NCBI RefSeq assembly: GCF_003286085.1
Contig: NW_020825317.1
Location: 2,790,001-2,854,000 of the forward strand
Source: Drosophila persimilis
Taxonomy: Eukaryota; Arthropoda; Insecta; Diptera; Drosophilidae
DNA: 64,000 bases
Reading direction: 5' to 3'
Under the pieces are notes generated by a model. That model was given only the letters and a program-made list of their open reading frames with translations. It did not search any database and was not told where the DNA came from. The translations under genes and the position numbers were made by a program. This document shows positions 62,434 to 64,000 of this stretch, in pieces. The stretch's first letter is position 1, and the number at the start of each line of letters is the position of its first letter.

Positions 62434-63508
62434 TTTTTATACCCGATACTCAAAATGAGTATTGGGGTATATTAGATTTGTGGTAAAAGTGGATGTGTGT
62501 AACGTCCAGAAGGAATCGTTTCCGACCCCATAAAGTATATATATTCTTGATCAGCATCAATAGCCGAGTCGATTGAGCCATGTCTGTCTGTCCGTCTGTC
62601 CGTCCCCTTCAGCGCCTAATGCTCAAAGACTATAAGAGCTAGAGCAACGATGTTTTGGATCCAGACTTCTGTGATATGTCACTGCTACAAAAATATTTCA
62701 GAACTTTGCCCCGCCCACTTCCGCCCCCACAAAGGGCGAAAATCTGTGCCATCCACAATTTTAAAGATACGAGAAAACCAAAAACGCAAAATCGTAGAGA
62801 ATGACCATATCTTTTAGACTGCGGAATCTGAATTGGATCGTATTATTATTATAGCCAGCATCAAGAAAACAATTTCATTTTTTCTCGCCCTGTCTCTCTC
62901 TAACACACACGTAGCATAGGCGGCTTTGCTTAGAGTAAAACATTAGCGCCTAGATATCAGAGACTATAAAAGCTAGAGCAACCAAATTTGGTATCCACAC
63001 TCCTAATATAGCGGACCGAGACGAGTTTGTTTCAAAATTTCGCCACACCCCCTTCCGCCCCCGCAAAGGATGCCAATCTGGGGATATTCACAAATCTCAG
63101 AGACTATTAAAGCTAGAATAACCAAATTTGGTATCCGCACTTCTGTTAGATCTCACTATAAAACCTTTATCTCAAAATTTCGCCCCACCCCCTTCCGCCC
63201 ACACAAAGGACGAAAATCTGTTGCATCCACAATATTGCAGATTCGAGAAAACTAAAAACGCAGAATCATAAATAATGACCATATCTATCAGGTTGCTGAA
63301 TCTGGATCAGATCAGATCATTTTTATAGCCAAAAGGAACAAATCAATTTGAAGTGGCTATGCAGCGCCCGACGTCACGCTCAGACTGATTTTCTGTCTCT
63401 CTCGCACGCACTCTTTGTCGTGTCGGAGGAGAGCCATACTGACTTAGTATCGGGTATAACTGTAGAGTTGCGGTGTCCGCAGCAACTCACAACGTTCCCC
63501 CTCGTTTC
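62434..63508 (-). mobile_element. Nearly full-length DINE-1-like Helentron element
   Basis: Reverse orientation: it starts 'ttttatacccgatactcaaa' and ends 'caacgttccccctcgtttcg'. It has the GTCTGTCC microsatellite and three internal units. A gap removes the 'attagcggcgtctgcc' segment, leaving 'tgtcgtgtcggaggagagcc'. It holds a variant 'ctgtctctctctaacacaca' segment between units also present in the other full copies. Confidence 0.85.
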
Positions 63509-64000
63509 GGCTTTAAATTGGCATGTTAATAGTAGAGTTGAAGGCAGAGTAGTGCCCAGAGTTCAGGATAGAGTTGAATGTAACTCGAGGGTTCAGAGTT
63601 TGTTCAGCGTTGGGTCCAAATTTCTAGCCATCGATGGTACTCCCGATATTCCTGACCTCTTTCCCATATCGATGTCCATCAATTATATGCAAATAAACGA
63701 TAGAATCCAGATTGTCGCTTTGACATTTGAGCAACAGAAACAGAGACAGAGAAATAGCTATAGAAAGAGAGAGAGAAATAGAGATTGTTATTTTTACATA
63801 CATATGTACTTTAAACGTTTTGTGTGTTGAATCAACATTCAGTCAATCAATTGACTTGTTAATTGTTTGGCATTGCCATCAATTTCATTTACAAACTTAG
63901 ATTGTAAATTAATTAGATTGCATCAAACTCTGTGCTTGTGGGTTGCGTGCTGTGGTTGTGTTTGCGTTTGTTTGGTCGCCTCTCAATAATTTAAATGACC
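63509..64000. other. Non-coding stretch to the window end
   Basis: GAGTTnnnGTTCAGAG-like simple repetition near 63.53-63.61 kb, a purine-rich run near 63.74-63.78 kb, otherwise nothing recognised. Confidence 0.5.

Overview
This is eukaryotic, AT-rich insect DNA: short introns with GT/AG borders, DREF-type promoter motifs, AATAAA signals, (TACATACATATGTATG)-like simple repeats and DINE-1-like Helentron repeats carrying a GGAC/GTCY microsatellite. All recognisable proteins are Drosophila-like. The DINE-1-like family resembles what is described for the obscura group (SGM/ISY type), so a Drosophila of that group is my best guess. The genus is far more secure than the group.

Layout. 1-14.3 kb is mostly non-coding and repeat-rich. 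It holds a DINE-1-like copy split by a small Transib-like DNA transposon, an inverted pair of DINE-1-like halves, a two-exon Ig-domain gene fragment abutting that pair, and a full-length DINE-1-like element. 14.3-27.7 kb is a compact housekeeping cluster: a YIPF1/2-type Golgi membrane protein (minus), BRMS1 (plus), mitochondrial ribosomal protein L49 (minus), a MADF-BESS protein (plus), FAD synthase (plus) and the mitochondrial UbiB/ADCK protein Coq8 (plus). From memory the D. melanogaster counterparts are X-linked, which would make this Muller element A; this was not checked. DRE motifs lie just upstream of the YIPF, mRpL49 and Coq8 genes.

27.7-51.9 kb has no convincing coding exon. It begins with a candidate 5' leader exon (about 29.57-30.28 kb) ending in a good splice donor, so much of it may be first intron of a plus-strand gene whose body lies outside the window. 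It also holds simple repeats (GA, TC, a 26-base G run), a dead R1-like non-LTR fragment, two worn DINE-1-like copies and a 450-bp foldback hairpin. 51.9-53.0 kb is a two-exon minus-strand gene whose C-terminus looks like an enkurin domain (ENKD1-like). 53.4-57.8 kb is a decayed jockey-type non-LTR retrotransposon interrupted by about 2.2 kb of unidentified sequence. 57.8-64 kb is non-coding with two more nearly complete DINE-1-like elements and a possible LTR remnant.

Functionally the genes are general cell upkeep: mitochondrial translation (mRpL49), coenzyme Q biosynthesis (Coq8), flavin cofactor supply (FAD synthase), Golgi trafficking (YIPF), and chromatin or transcription (BRMS1 in the Sin3-HDAC complex, MADF-BESS). 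No operon-like logic applies. The most noteworthy non-genic signals are the RSS-like Transib insertion with its CGCCG target duplication, the Ig-gene fragment cut off exactly at a DINE-1-like terminus, and the 50.3-50.7 kb hairpin.
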